DNA from: Dehalobacter sp. DCM
Lineage (GTDB): Bacteria > Bacillota > Desulfitobacteriia > Desulfitobacteriales > Syntrophobotulaceae
NCBI RefSeq assembly: GCF_024972775.1
Contig: NZ_CP092282.1
Coordinates: 4,121,525 to 4,185,524 of the forward strand
Direction of reading: 5' to 3'
Length of the DNA: 64,000 bases
How positions within the stretch are numbered: position 1 is the first letter of the stretch; each line of letters begins with the position of its first letter. The notes beneath the pieces are model-generated. The model was given only the letters and a program-made list of their open reading frames with translations, did not search any database and was not told where the DNA came from. The translations under genes were made by a program, and so were the position numbers. This document shows, one piece after another, positions 35,313 through 44,825 of this stretch.

Positions 35313-35522
35313 CTATTTCTGAAACTTCCGCAGCAGGGCGCCTGCGCCTGCTATTACTGACCCTGTCAACAGATAGGCCACAGTATTTCCGCCGGTTTTC
35401 GGCAATTCTTCGGTTTCAGGGACGAAGACATCGTCTTCTGTTGGCACGACAATGACTTCATCAGCCGGTGCCGCCGGTGTCTCTTCTGTAGGTGCTGTCT
35501 GTGTTTGATCAGTACCCTGACA
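35313..35522 (-). pseudogene. C-terminal remnant of an LPxTG sortase substrate
   Basis: The frame reads a Pro/Thr/Glu-rich spacer, then ELPKTGG, a hydrophobic helix (NTVAYLLTGSVIAGAGALL) and the positive tail RKFQK before TAG. That is a complete cell-wall sorting signal. Going upstream the frame meets a TAG at 35523-35525 and no start exists, so only about 69 codons remain. The spacing to the sortase gene, and the terminator between them, suggest a former substrate-sortase pair whose 5' part was replaced when the polysaccharide locus came to lie next to it. Confidence 0.8.
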
Positions 35523-35547
35523 CTAAGGGGTATTTTCCCCGGCTACA

Positions 35548-35576
35548 TTGTCTGTCCTACAATAATTTGGTATGAT
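35548..35576 (+). promoter_or_regulatory. SigmaA-type promoter of the first glycan genes
   Basis: TTGTCT, a 17-base spacer and TATGAT, about 65 bases before the GTG start of the first glycosyltransferase. Confidence 0.6.
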
Positions 35577-35642
35577 TAGAGAAGAATTCGGCATATTATC
35601 GCGCTTCGAATTCGCATACGTCCCATTGAAAGGTCGGTTACA

Positions 35643-36884
35643 GTGAACATCTGGGTTTTTAATCATTACGCGACCACTCCCTCTAATGTGGGGGGCACCC
35701 GCCATTATGACCTGGCATCCGCACTGCTTAAAGAAGGTCATCGTGTGACTATCTTCGCCTCATCGTTTAATCACTTTGAAAAGCGAGAAACCCGTGCTTA
35801 TGACCAGGGTGCTTCTTTCTGCAAAGAGACGATCAACGGCATTGATTTCATCTGGATAAAGACTGCGAATTACCATGGTACGGTCAAGCGGCTGCACAAC
35901 ATTTTGAATTATACCTTTCGCGGGTATCGCGCCGCTAAAAAGGAATTAATGGCCACCATTCCGGATATAGTTATTGGTTCCAGCGTGCATCCGTTGGCTG
36001 CTTACATAGCCTATCGCATAGCGAAGCGCGCCAAGAAACCGTTTTATTTTGAAGAACGGGATCTCTGGCCCCAGACCTTCGTTGATTTTGGCAAGTTGAG
36101 CCGGAATAATCCGATTGCCCGGCTGTTATATTTTTTTGAAAGGCACTTGTATCTTCAAGCGACAAAGATTATTGTCCTCTTCGATAAAGCCATCGACTAT
36201 GTGGTTTCCAGAAACATCGACAGAAATAAAGTTATCCATATCCCCAACGGCGTCGTTTTAGACAACTACAACACCATGGTTGCAGATACCGTGGTGGCCC
36301 AAGCTATTCAGTCTTATCCCTACACGGTTATTTATACCGGATCCCATGGGATTGCCAATCACCTGGAACCCTTAATTGAAACCGCAAAATTGCTCCGGGA
36401 TCACACCGATATTCACTTTCTCCTTGTCGGCGACGGTTTAGAAAAGAATAATCTGATCCGGCTGGCACAAGGGTATCAATTACAGAATGTCACATTCCTC
36501 CATCCGATTCCCAAGGAAAAGATACCTTACCTCTTAAGCCTAGCTGATCTGTCATTTATTTCTATGAAAAAATCCCCCTTGTATCAATGGGGATTTAGCA
36601 TGAACAAGCTCTATGATTATATGGCTTCCGGTTTGCCGATCATGATGCATGCCAGTAAAGAAATCGTGGGTGATTTCAGTGATATTGACGGCGTCACTCT
36701 GGCCGAGACACCGGCACAGTTGGCCCAGCAGATCCTCCAACGAATCTATGATGACGATTATAAGCTGAACGCCGGAAATTCGCTGAAAGACTATGTAGAA
36801 AAGAATTATTCCTGGGAAAAACTAGCGTTAAGACTGGAATCTCATATGCAAGCTGACTGCAACCAAGGAGTAACGCATGCTTAA
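35643..36884 (+). CDS. Glycosyltransferase family 4 (WbuB/PglA-like)
   Basis: Cytoplasmic-face GT-B enzyme of 413 residues that adds a sugar to a lipid-linked glycan. The N-terminal domain starts with [24 protein letters not shown], typical of WbuB-type (N-acetyl-fucosamine or N-acetylgalactosamine) transferases. The nucleotide-binding half has [16 protein letters not shown] and a degenerate E-x7-E region near [14 protein letters not shown]. The start is GTG with AAAGG upstream. Its stop overlaps the next gene by 8 bases, so it is coupled to the initiating transferase and acetyltransferase genes. Following PglC in order, it could add the second sugar. Confidence 0.9.
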   Translation: MNIWVFNHYATTPSNVGGTRHYDLASALLKEGHRVTIFASSFNHFEKRETRAYDQGASFCKETINGIDFIWIKTANYHGTVKRLHNILNYTFRGYRAAKKELMATIPDIVIGSSVHPLAAYIAYRIAKRAKKPFYFEERDLWPQTFVDFGKLSRNNPIARLLYFFERHLYLQATKIIVLFDKAIDYVVSRNIDRNKVIHIPNGVVLDNYNTMVADTVVAQAIQSYPYTVIYTGSHGIANHLEPLIETAKLLRDHTDIHFLLVGDGLEKNNLIRLAQGYQLQNVTFLHPIPKEKIPYLLSLADLSFISMKKSPLYQWGFSMNKLYDYMASGLPIMMHASKEIVGDFSDIDGVTLAETPAQLAQQILQRIYDDDYKLNAGNSLKDYVEKNYSWEKLALRLESHMQADCNQGVTHA

Positions 36885-37494
36885 ACGGTTATTTGATATT
36901 GTCCTTTCGATTATCGGATTAATCATCGCCTCCCCTTTTCTCCTGATTACGGCACTGGTGATTAATAGAAAGTTAGGATCTCCGGTAATATTTACCCAGC
37001 TTCGTCCCGGTTTACACGGCAGACCCTTTCATGTTTACAAATTCAGAACCATGACCGATGAACGTGACGAAAACGGCGAGCTCCTGCCCGATGCCATGCG
37101 TTTGCCTAAAACGGGGAAAATCATCCGTAAGCTTAGTCTGGATGAACTGCCCCAACTGGTTAATGTCTTAAAAGGCGATCTGAGCCTCGTCGGCCCCCGT
37201 CCTTTACTGATGGAGTATCTGCCTTTATATACGCCGGAACAGGCGCGGCGTCACGAGGTAAGACCCGGGATCACCGGTTGGGCGCAGGTAAACGGCCGCA
37301 ATGCCATCAGTTGGGAAGATAAATTTACCTTGGATGTCTGGTATGTCGATCATCAATCCCTATTACTCGACCTTAAAATTCTTTTCATGACCGTCTTCAA
37401 GGTATTCCGTTCCGAGGGGATCAGTCAGGACGGACAGGCTACCATGGAGAAGTTTAAAGGAACGAAGAAAGAGGAAGGAACTGCCCATGACTAA
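36877..37494 (+). CDS. PglC-like initiating phosphoglycosyl transferase
   Basis: Monotopic membrane enzyme of 205 residues that transfers a sugar phosphate to undecaprenyl phosphate. It has the minimal PglC layout: a re-entrant N-terminal helix (about 4-30), [13 protein letters not shown] with the catalytic Asp-Glu pair, [25 protein letters not shown] and the [13 protein letters not shown] block. The neighbouring aminotransferase, acetyltransferase and dehydratase genes fit a UDP-di-N-acetylbacillosamine substrate. It overlaps both neighbours (8 bases each), so the three genes form a tight operon. Confidence 0.94.
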   Translation: MLKRLFDIVLSIIGLIIASPFLLITALVINRKLGSPVIFTQLRPGLHGRPFHVYKFRTMTDERDENGELLPDAMRLPKTGKIIRKLSLDELPQLVNVLKGDLSLVGPRPLLMEYLPLYTPEQARRHEVRPGITGWAQVNGRNAISWEDKFTLDVWYVDHQSLLLDLKILFMTVFKVFRSEGISQDGQATMEKFKGTKKEEGTAHD

Positions 37495-38116
37495 ACTCAT
37501 CCTAATCGGGGCCGGAGGTCACAGCAAGGTGATCAAGGATATCGCCGATGCGGGCAATTCGTATCACGTGCATGCCGTCCTCGATGATTTCCGCGAAGAC
37601 ACAACGATTGTTAATGATGTTATTTATGCCAATACATCATTTATGGAGACCCTTGATTGGACGCAGTCGGACGGCTATCACTTCTGTATCGCCATTGGCA
37701 ATAACGCGGCACGCAAAAAAATAGTCGAAAGGTTATCGATCCCTCTCGAACATTACGCTGTACTTATTCATCCCAGTGCTGTCGTCAGTCTATCCGCCAG
37801 AATCGGCTTTGGTACTGTCGTCATGCCTCAAGCTGTGATCAATGCCGATGCTATTCTTGGGAACCATTGTATTGTCAATACCGGGGCAGTGGTAGAGCAT
37901 GATAACCGCTTGGGAGATTACGTGCATATCTCGCCGAATGCCAGCTTATCGGGAACCGTGAGCGTCGGTGAAGGGACACATATTGGGTCAGGTGCTGTGA
38001 TTATCCCCGGCAAAAAAGTCGGAAACTGGAGCACGGTGGGCGCCGGAGCCGTCGTGACCAAGGATGTAGCCGATGCGAAAACCGTGGTCGGTGTTCCCGC
38101 AAAAGTGATAAAGTAG
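37487..38116 (+). CDS. PglD/NeuD-type sugar O/N-acetyltransferase
   Basis: Trimeric left-handed beta-helix acetyltransferase of 209 residues. The N-terminal Rossmann-like part reads [17 protein letters not shown], and the C-terminal half has hexapeptide repeats (for example [20 protein letters not shown] in shape) with the catalytic His in VVEHDNRL. PglD uses acetyl-CoA to acetylate the 4-amino group of UDP-4-amino-sugars, giving UDP-di-N-acetylbacillosamine. It follows the pglC-like gene, and the PglE-like aminotransferase lies convergently next to it. NeuD-like function is the main alternative. Confidence 0.9.
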   Translation: MTKLILIGAGGHSKVIKDIADAGNSYHVHAVLDDFREDTTIVNDVIYANTSFMETLDWTQSDGYHFCIAIGNNAARKKIVERLSIPLEHYAVLIHPSAVVSLSARIGFGTVVMPQAVINADAILGNHCIVNTGAVVEHDNRLGDYVHISPNASLSGTVSVGEGTHIGSGAVIIPGKKVGNWSTVGAGAVVTKDVADAKTVVGVPAKVIK

Positions 38117-38141
38117 TTATTGTATGTCATAATCTGGGGTT

Positions 38142-38250
38142 GGTCTGCATGCCACATTCCGCTTTCGGCAGATAGCGCCCTCCTTGGCGCTAACAGCCGC
38201 GCTACGCAATCCGTGCTCCGCTGGTCGCCGGAACTGTGGCACGCAGACCT
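38142..38250. repeat. Family A palindromic element (A2)
   Basis: Ends GGTCTGCATGCCACA and TGTGGCACGCAGACC are inverted with one change. The inside has CTTTCGGCAGATAGCGCCCTCC and GCAATCCGTGCTCCGCTGG. It sits between two convergent genes. Confidence 0.8.
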
Positions 38251-38305
38251 AATTTGAAGTTAAATAGAATTCAAGAATGATTTTTTCGAGTGCCTAGACA
38301 TGATG

Positions 38306-39457
38306 CTAAGCTCGCAGTATTTCTAGCAAGCACCGGATCACGCGATCTTGATCTTCCGCGCTCATATTTGTTCCTGACGGCAGACAGATACCGTTATTAA
38401 ATAAATAATCGGAAACACTGGCCGTGTCCTTGTGAGTATAATAGGCGCAATCTTTAAATACCGGCTGCAGATGCAGCGGTTTCCACACCGGCCTGGCTTC
38501 AATGTTTTCTGCTTCCAATCGATCCAGGATATCATTGGGTGTGACTTTGATCTTCTGCGGGTCTAAGGTCAATGTTGTCAGCCAGCGGTTGCAGCGGCCC
38601 CCGTGAGCTTCCGGCATAAAGTCGATGCCGTCGATGGCGTTAAGCGCCTGATAGTAGGCATCAAAGACCTGCCGTTTGGCCCGTACCCTGTCTTCCAGAA
38701 CCTTAAGCTGTCCTCTTCCGATACCGGCAAGAATATTGCTCATCCGGTAATTATAGCCGATTTCGCTGTGTTGATAGTGTCTGGCCTTGTCTCTGGCTTG
38801 AGTAGCCCAGAAACGGGCTTTTTCTATGGCCTCGAGATCATCTGACAAGAGCATGCCGCCGCCGGATGTTGTAATAATTTTGTTGCCGTTAAAGGATAAA
38901 ACGGAAAGTTTCGCTAATTTACCGCACGCCTTTCCTTGATAGGCGGACCCCATCGCCTCGGCCGCATCCTCGATGACCGGCACATGATAGGCATCACAGA
39001 TTTCCAGCAGCGGCTGCATATCCGCACTTTGTCCGTATAAATCAACGATAATTGCCGCCTTGGGCATTTTACCTGCTTTCTTCGCGGCGTCAAATGCTTT
39101 TTCCAGGGCGCGGGGAGACATATTCCAGCTGACCGGCTCCGAATCAATAAACACGGGTTCCCCACCCTCATAAACAATCGGATTGGCACTGGCAGAAAAG
39201 GTCAGCGAGGAGCAGAACACGCGATCCCCTCGGGTAATCCCTAAGTATTTCAAACCCAAATGAATGGCGGCAGTACCGGAGGATAGCGCCAAGGCGCCCT
39301 GTATTCCCATATAATCCGCAACTTCTTTTTCAAACGCATCCACATTGGGGCCCAGCGGTGCGATCCAATTTGTCGCGAAGGCACTGTCGATATATTCTTG
39401 TTCATACCCGCTCATATGCGGTGCGGATAGATAAATCCGGCTGTTTGATGATGACAT
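38306..39457 (-). CDS. DegT/DnrJ/EryC1 aminotransferase (PglE-like)
   Basis: PLP-dependent enzyme of 383 residues. The Schiff-base lysine lies in LSFNGNKIITTSGGG, with the PLP-binding DAAEA and SSGTAAIH blocks. The NGNK form, rather than PTKN, is typical of PglE/PseC-like enzymes that make UDP-4-amino sugars from 4-keto sugars. I moved the start to 39457 because GGGAGGG lies 7 bases before it; the upstream ATG at 39472 overlaps the preceding stop. With the PglF-like dehydratase and PglD-like acetyltransferase it would complete UDP-di-N-acetylbacillosamine synthesis. Confidence 0.91.
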   Translation of the reverse strand: MSSSNSRIYLSAPHMSGYEQEYIDSAFATNWIAPLGPNVDAFEKEVADYMGIQGALALSSGTAAIHLGLKYLGITRGDRVFCSSLTFSASANPIVYEGGEPVFIDSEPVSWNMSPRALEKAFDAAKKAGKMPKAAIIVDLYGQSADMQPLLEICDAYHVPVIEDAAEAMGSAYQGKACGKLAKLSVLSFNGNKIITTSGGGMLLSDDLEAIEKARFWATQARDKARHYQHSEIGYNYRMSNILAGIGRGQLKVLEDRVRAKRQVFDAYYQALNAIDGIDFMPEAHGGRCNRWLTTLTLDPQKIKVTPNDILDRLEAENIEARPVWKPLHLQPVFKDCAYYTHKDTASVSDYLFNNGICLPSGTNMSAEDQDRVIRCLLEILRA

Positions 39458-39471
39458 GATGATCCCTCCCA

Positions 39472-40806
39472 TTAATCGCTATAGATATTTCTTTTTCCGC
39501 TCATTCGGAGCATCACAAGACAGGCGCAGCTCAACCAGAGCATAGGGTCTTCAAAAAAGCGGCCTTCTGCCTGGGAACTGATGAACACCGTTACGATCCA
39601 GAGCAGATAGCCGGCGCCGGCTTCATAAATACTGTTATAGTTATTATAGATTGTCAGGTAATTGCCTTCAAAGCGATAAAAGCGATAGAGTCTCCCCATT
39701 ATGGTGACCCATAAAACGGCTAAAACCAGCAGCCCGATGATACCCAATTCTGCCGCTATGGTAAGTACCGTGGTATGGGACAGCGTCACACCGTCAGCAA
39801 CCGTTTTCAGATGAGCATAATCAGACAAAAATACCGTCTGAAACGTGCCTAATCCGGTGCCGATAATCGGGTGATCCGTAAAAATGGCAATAGCGGCTTT
39901 CCAAAGATACAGTCGGGTAGGGTCGGATACCCCAAGCCCTTTCGTCAACACCATCAGTCTCTCGGCAATATCGGGACGGATAAAGAGAATGATCCCGCCG
40001 CACAGAATGCCCAGACCGATGACACTGAGTACAACTTTTTTATTGGGAAGCAGGATCAATGCCGCGATTAGGACAACGGCTAAGGTAACGAATCCGCCGC
40101 GGGACCCGGTGAGTACCAGTTCCGCAAGCATCACAGCCAGCCCGATGAAACACAGATACCGTATTCGTTTTTCCCGGGTATACAGCTGAATAATAAAATT
40201 AGCGCTGATACCCAAGATGATATAACGGGCGAAAATATTGGGATCCACAAAAGTCGCATTGGCGCGTAGGGTGTGGGCGGCTAGTTCAGTGCTCTGCCAG
40301 ATGTGATTGCCGCTGAAGGCTTCGTACAGGGCAAATACCACCAGAAATAAGGCCGTGATGTGTACGGCGTGAAAAGGCAGCAAGAAGTGTTTCTTATCTA
40401 ATAACAACGCGATAGAAACAAACACGGCAAAGAGAATCACGAGTCTCACCGTCTCAATCAGTGTCCGTCCGATATCGGCGGAATAGACGGTGCTTATCGC
40501 CCCTAAAACCAGATACACTAAAAGGATAATGGTCAGCGGGTCTTTGATAACGTCAAGCAGTTTCCGTCGCATATTCGGAATCACAATCACACGAAAGGCA
40601 GCGGCCAAGATCAAGGCGATGCAGGTAAAGCGCGTTAACGTCACTTCCCCGATCAAATTCCCGATGATCCCCAGGTCAGGATAAAAGGTCTTGGATACTT
40701 CCAACGCCACTGCGACGGCTAATAACGGAACCAACCACAGCGGTTTCTTGATCATTAGTATAATAAGTATGATGAGTGTAATCACCAATGCAGCCCACTG
40801 AAGCAT
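39472..40806 (-). CDS. O-antigen polymerase/ligase-like membrane protein (Wzy/WaaL family) 1
   Basis: Polytopic membrane protein of 444 residues with about 12 predicted helices. The long extracytoplasmic loop holds the family region GTGLGTFQTVFLSDY, and the TGSRGGFVTLAVVL segment is typical of Wzy_C/O-antigen ligase proteins. It would polymerise or transfer lipid-linked oligosaccharides at the outer membrane face. A second, unrelated-looking member lies at 44826-46184. A strong AAGGAGG site precedes the start. Confidence 0.87.
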   Translation of the reverse strand: MLQWAALVITLIILIILMIKKPLWLVPLLAVAVALEVSKTFYPDLGIIGNLIGEVTLTRFTCIALILAAAFRVIVIPNMRRKLLDVIKDPLTIILLVYLVLGAISTVYSADIGRTLIETVRLVILFAVFVSIALLLDKKHFLLPFHAVHITALFLVVFALYEAFSGNHIWQSTELAAHTLRANATFVDPNIFARYIILGISANFIIQLYTREKRIRYLCFIGLAVMLAELVLTGSRGGFVTLAVVLIAALILLPNKKVVLSVIGLGILCGGIILFIRPDIAERLMVLTKGLGVSDPTRLYLWKAAIAIFTDHPIIGTGLGTFQTVFLSDYAHLKTVADGVTLSHTTVLTIAAELGIIGLLVLAVLWVTIMGRLYRFYRFEGNYLTIYNNYNSIYEAGAGYLLWIVTVFISSQAEGRFFEDPMLWLSCACLVMLRMSGKRNIYSD

Positions 40807-40842
40807 AGCTTATCCTCCTTAATATTTCTCATTAATATAACG

Positions 40843-40893
40843 ATGCTTCGCAATCCTGCTCCGCTCGTCACTGGAACTTGTGACACCCAGTCC
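40843..40893. repeat. Half of a family A element
   Basis: GCTTCGCAATCCTGCTCCGC and then CTGGAACTTGTGACACCCAGTCC match the right half of A2/A3. The left half is missing. Confidence 0.55.
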
Positions 40894-40956
40894 TTATTTT
40901 GAGGAATTGTTCAGATTGCAAAAGAACCAATAATAGTACATACATTACCTTGTCTC

Positions 40957-42399
40957 TTAAGTCTTTTTATGGGCAATCTGGCGTAAGAGTCTTCGCATCA
41001 TTCCCCAAACATATTGGCCTATCTTTCGAAATTCTTTATCGAGAATTAACAGGACAGTACAAAAAACAATCCCGGCCGTTGCCGCTGAAATCAGCGGATG
41101 CAAATCCTTCATCATCCAGGCGGTGCCTGCCATCAGTAACGCAGCGATGAACGTCCGGTAGAGCTGCCGCCACAACCGCAGTTTATATACTCCTCTGCGG
41201 ACAAGAAGGTAGTATCCGGCAAAAATAAATGCTTCGACGGCAATTACCGTGTAGGCTGCCCCGTATACACCCAAGCGGGGATAAAGGATCAAAATCATCG
41301 CAATGAGAATGACCAGGGCAGAACCCTGTAGAATTGTTCGCTGCCATTGCCTGTTGGTGGTCGTTAAGACATCTCCGAGGGAAAAACTCATGCATTCAAA
41401 AGCCAGTAGCCAGGTGACGATCATCAATATCGGCGCCGAGCCGTTAAACTTCCCATCATACAGCCACGCAACAAGCGGCTCCGCTAACACAAAGATCAGC
41501 GTGCTGCCGGCAATACCGACTGCGGACAAGACCTTAAATATTTTCTCGGTCAAATTTTGGTGTTTATCCGCATCCGTTTCACCCAACTGATAAAGCACCG
41601 GGTAAAGGGCGCTGGTCATCAGACTCGGAATGAATATGAGCACCAGCATCAGCTTATAGGCGGCAGAAAAGATACCCAGCTCGACACTGGTGGTGATCAG
41701 AGACAGAATGATAATACTGATTTGGGCAAATAAATAATAGAAAATCCGATGGATTCCAAAAGGCATTCCGCGCTTCACCATATCAGGAAGGCTGTTAAGC
41801 TGAACCACCGGCCGGATTTCTTTTCTCAACGCCAAAAACAACAGAATACTAATAATGATATAGCTGAACAGATAACCGAAAGTGAAGGCCACAATGCCCA
41901 TGCCTCGCAGAATAACGATAACTGAAAAAACAGCGATCAGCATTGTCGTCAGAAACTGAAACCAAGCCGACAGGTAGTTCTTCTGTACCGCTTGATAGTA
42001 ATTGTACACCGATTGATTCAAGGCATTAAAGCAGACCGCCAGCCCGATAACCAGAATCAGCGTCTTTATAGTCTGGTTATAGCCTGCCGGGAACATAAAA
42101 ACCAGCATCAAAAAATAACAAAGAATCGCCAAGAGCGATTTAAACAATAAGGTATTACCAAAATACCGCGGCAATACTAAAGGGTTACGTGATCCCTCCT
42201 GCACCATTAACTGGCTGATGCCCCACTCCGCAAAAAGAATGAAAGCCCCGGCAAAAGCATACGCCGCCGAATAGTCCCCATAAGGTCCCGGTCCCAAATA
42301 ACGCGTAATAAAAATACCCACCACAGCGGTAATCGCTTTCGCCATAAACCCCGATACCCCAAGGGCAGTCGCATTTTTAATAATCAATCGGTTATCCAT
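40957..42399 (-). CDS. Wzx-type flippase (MOP superfamily polysaccharide exporter)
   Basis: Integral membrane protein of 480 residues with 12-14 predicted helices and the MOP-superfamily start (TALGVSGFMAKAITAVVGIFI is the shape; key block RYLGPGPYGDYSAAYAFA). It would flip undecaprenyl-linked oligosaccharide to the outer face. Its start codon overlaps the stop of the upstream glycosyltransferase (ATGGATAA), so translation is coupled. The presence of one flippase and two Wzy/ligase-like proteins suggests a Wzx/Wzy-dependent polymer. Confidence 0.93.
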   Translation of the reverse strand: MDNRLIIKNATALGVSGFMAKAITAVVGIFITRYLGPGPYGDYSAAYAFAGAFILFAEWGISQLMVQEGSRNPLVLPRYFGNTLLFKSLLAILCYFLMLVFMFPAGYNQTIKTLILVIGLAVCFNALNQSVYNYYQAVQKNYLSAWFQFLTTMLIAVFSVIVILRGMGIVAFTFGYLFSYIIISILLFLALRKEIRPVVQLNSLPDMVKRGMPFGIHRIFYYLFAQISIIILSLITTSVELGIFSAAYKLMLVLIFIPSLMTSALYPVLYQLGETDADKHQNLTEKIFKVLSAVGIAGSTLIFVLAEPLVAWLYDGKFNGSAPILMIVTWLLAFECMSFSLGDVLTTTNRQWQRTILQGSALVILIAMILILYPRLGVYGAAYTVIAVEAFIFAGYYLLVRRGVYKLRLWRQLYRTFIAALLMAGTAWMMKDLHPLISAATAGIVFCTVLLILDKEFRKIGQYVWGMMRRLLRQIAHKKT

Positions 42400-43534
42400 T
42401 GGTTTTCTCCAGCTGCTGATATATTTTAAGCAGCTTCTCTTCCATCCGCCCCCAGTTATACTCTTTCCTTACCGCCTTCATTCCATTATCCCCCATCTCC
42501 TTGCTCAGGCGGGGATCGGAAAGCAAGATGGTGATTGCCTTAGCGATCTCTTCCGGCTTGGTCGGGTCGACAATGATACCGCTATGGTAGCTTTCAACAA
42601 AGGGTTTGATCGTCGGAAGATTACTGCCGACAATCGGAATACCGCAGCTCATATATTCGAACTGCTTGATGGGAATGTTCTTAAAATATTTCGGTAACGG
42701 CAGGAGGGTGACCACACCGACCTTTGATTTTCGCATATAGTTTTCAACCTCAATATGGGGTACGCGGCCGGTAAACAGAATATTCTCCTGCAGCTGATTT
42801 TCCTCAATATAATCGTTAACAATCTTTTGGCCCCGGGAATCATTAAATGGCCCCACAAAGATCATTCTGATATCCGGATATTTTTCTTTCAAAATCTTTA
42901 TCGCCTGAACCACATGATACACACCGCGTTCCAAGGTGATTCCGCCCTGGTAGATCACATCATACTCTTTAGGCGGAGAGACATCCTCTTCCGGCTGGGC
43001 AACCGGCTGAAATTCTGTAAAATTATAAATTACATCCGTTCGGGGATTAAACGTCTTCATTCTTGCCATGACGGCATCATCCGCCGTAATGATGTGATCA
43101 AATTTCCGGGCGTAATGCGCCTCCGTGCGGTCCACAATAAACGCTGCCAGCGGTCGGAGTACCGTCGGAACCTTGCGTGACATACGCATCATGTCCGGAT
43201 AATGCTCATGCACATCATAGACCAGCTTACAATTCGGTATGGCTTTCTTGATTTTTAGAACTTTGTAGATCAGCTCAAAATCATGAAAATGATAGACATC
43301 AGCCTTAACCTCAATGGCCTTGGCCACCACGGTATCCCCTAATTGAAACCGGCCCATCAGTGAACTGGATCGGGGTACGCCAATGATCTCAATTCCCTCG
43401 TGGTTGTACCTGCTCTGCTGATCAGGCGCGATCAGTGTGATCTCATCATACTGTTTTTTTAACGATAAGGCTTGCTTATAAAAAATGCGATTGTCGAGTG
43501 CCGGATGGCCTGTAGTCAAAATACAAATTTTCAA
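42392..43534 (-). CDS. Glycosyltransferase family 4
   Basis: GT-B enzyme of 380 residues. The C-terminal nucleotide-sugar domain shows VIYQGGITLERGVYHVV and the E-x7-E-like block FEYMSCGIPIVGSN. The start is TTG with AGGAGGATC upstream; this TTG overlaps the TGA of the upstream glycosyltransferase, so the two are coupled. The donor sugar cannot be told. It is probably one of three transferases that build the repeat unit. Confidence 0.9.
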   Translation of the reverse strand: MKICILTTGHPALDNRIFYKQALSLKKQYDEITLIAPDQQSRYNHEGIEIIGVPRSSSLMGRFQLGDTVVAKAIEVKADVYHFHDFELIYKVLKIKKAIPNCKLVYDVHEHYPDMMRMSRKVPTVLRPLAAFIVDRTEAHYARKFDHIITADDAVMARMKTFNPRTDVIYNFTEFQPVAQPEEDVSPPKEYDVIYQGGITLERGVYHVVQAIKILKEKYPDIRMIFVGPFNDSRGQKIVNDYIEENQLQENILFTGRVPHIEVENYMRKSKVGVVTLLPLPKYFKNIPIKQFEYMSCGIPIVGSNLPTIKPFVESYHSGIIVDPTKPEEIAKAITILLSDPRLSKEMGDNGMKAVRKEYNWGRMEEKLLKIYQQLEKTNG

Positions 43535-44814
43535 GGCACGATCCTCCTATCAGCATTTTCATCTGCTGTTGTCAGTAACTGCTCATAAACTGCGATTGTT
43601 TTGCGGGCGCAATGTTCCCAGGTAAAGCTATGTAGAACGGTCTGCCTGCCCGCATCGGCCAGTGCACGCGCGCGATCAGGGCGAAACAGCAATAGGTTCA
43701 GCGCATCGACTATATCATTGACATTTTGCGGCCTTACTAAAAGGCCGTTTTGCCCATGGCTGATCGCATCCTCTATCCCTTCTCCCCTGACACCAATGGT
43801 CGGGACACCTTGGGACATAGCTTCAATATAAACTGCGCCGAATCCTTCCTGCCAGCTCGGCAGACAAAAGATATCGGCAGCGGCGATTTGCTTCATGGTT
43901 TCAGCATGGGGCAGTTTCCCCAGAAATACCACGTGCTCTTGCAGGTTTAGACGGTTTACCAGGTCCTCCAGGCTTTGCCTTTCTTCCCCGTCACCGACAA
44001 TGTGATAGATAAGATTCGGGTAGTCTTGGATAATCCTGGCCACTGCCTCAATGTTTAAGTCAATGCCCTTCGTCTTTTTCAGATTGGACACGCTGACCAC
44101 CATCTTGGTAGTTCTTGCTTTATCCGTGGAACTTTCGTCTCCTCCGAGGTTATCTGCCGTGGTCAGACGATTATCCAGTGTCCCCTTCGCTTCCGGGGAT
44201 ACCGCGACCACATCTTCCAGATCAATCCCATTATTAATAACGGTGATTTTACCCGCAAACGGTTGATCCTGAACCAGTCTTTGGAGTTTGGTGCTGACAG
44301 TAATGATCCGGTCGGCCTTATTCAGGATCGCGAAAACCTTTTGCCTTAAGGATTGGCGGATATGGATCGTTGACTGAAAATCCTGTCCGTGAATGGTGAC
44401 CACGACGGGCACCTTGACGCTTTCTTTGAGTACAACAGCGGCGCCGCCATCAGGAAGCGCCACATGCGCATGAATCACATCAAACGAAAATTCCTGCCGG
44501 ATTTCACGGACTAACCGTTGGATTCCTCGCGCCATCATTGTTCCCGAATGCTCTCTTAAGAAGGAACGCGGGAATTCCAGATAGCGGGGATAATAAACGT
44601 CTACGTCTGCGATTCTGTCTCTTTTCGGGATCGCTGCATAGCTCCGCCACTTGCTTTTCAACACGCTCAGCGGCCAGGGGGCTAACGGCACGGGCGCAAT
44701 CACCCGCACCTCATGGCCCAACTGAATCAGCGCCTCAACCTGTTTTTGGATAAAGATCCCATAGACCGGATTGACTGCTGAAGGGTACATATGGGATAGT
44801 ACCAATATCTTCAT
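43531..44814 (-). CDS. Glycosyltransferase family 4
   Basis: GT-B enzyme of 427 residues. Landmarks are VIHAHVALPDGGAAVVL, VTIHGQDFQST, VSNLKKTKGIDL and the donor-site block PSWQEGFGAVYIEAMSQG, with the conserved E-x7-E. Close to the usual family length. It contains an insertion of about 20 residues (TADNLGGDESSTDKA) between the two lobes that most relatives lack. It is the second gene of a four-gene coupled run (Wzy-like, GT, GT, Wzx). Confidence 0.92.
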   Translation of the reverse strand: MKILVLSHMYPSAVNPVYGIFIQKQVEALIQLGHEVRVIAPVPLAPWPLSVLKSKWRSYAAIPKRDRIADVDVYYPRYLEFPRSFLREHSGTMMARGIQRLVREIRQEFSFDVIHAHVALPDGGAAVVLKESVKVPVVVTIHGQDFQSTIHIRQSLRQKVFAILNKADRIITVSTKLQRLVQDQPFAGKITVINNGIDLEDVVAVSPEAKGTLDNRLTTADNLGGDESSTDKARTTKMVVSVSNLKKTKGIDLNIEAVARIIQDYPNLIYHIVGDGEERQSLEDLVNRLNLQEHVVFLGKLPHAETMKQIAAADIFCLPSWQEGFGAVYIEAMSQGVPTIGVRGEGIEDAISHGQNGLLVRPQNVNDIVDALNLLLFRPDRARALADAGRQTVLHSFTWEHCARKTIAVYEQLLTTADENADRRIVP

Positions 44815-44825
44815 AAAGAATCTCC

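Noticed and set aside
35523-35741. Minus-strand frame upstream of the LPKTG remnant, as its missing N-terminus
   Set aside because: It is separated by a stop, encodes no signal peptide and lies opposite the glycosyltransferase start.
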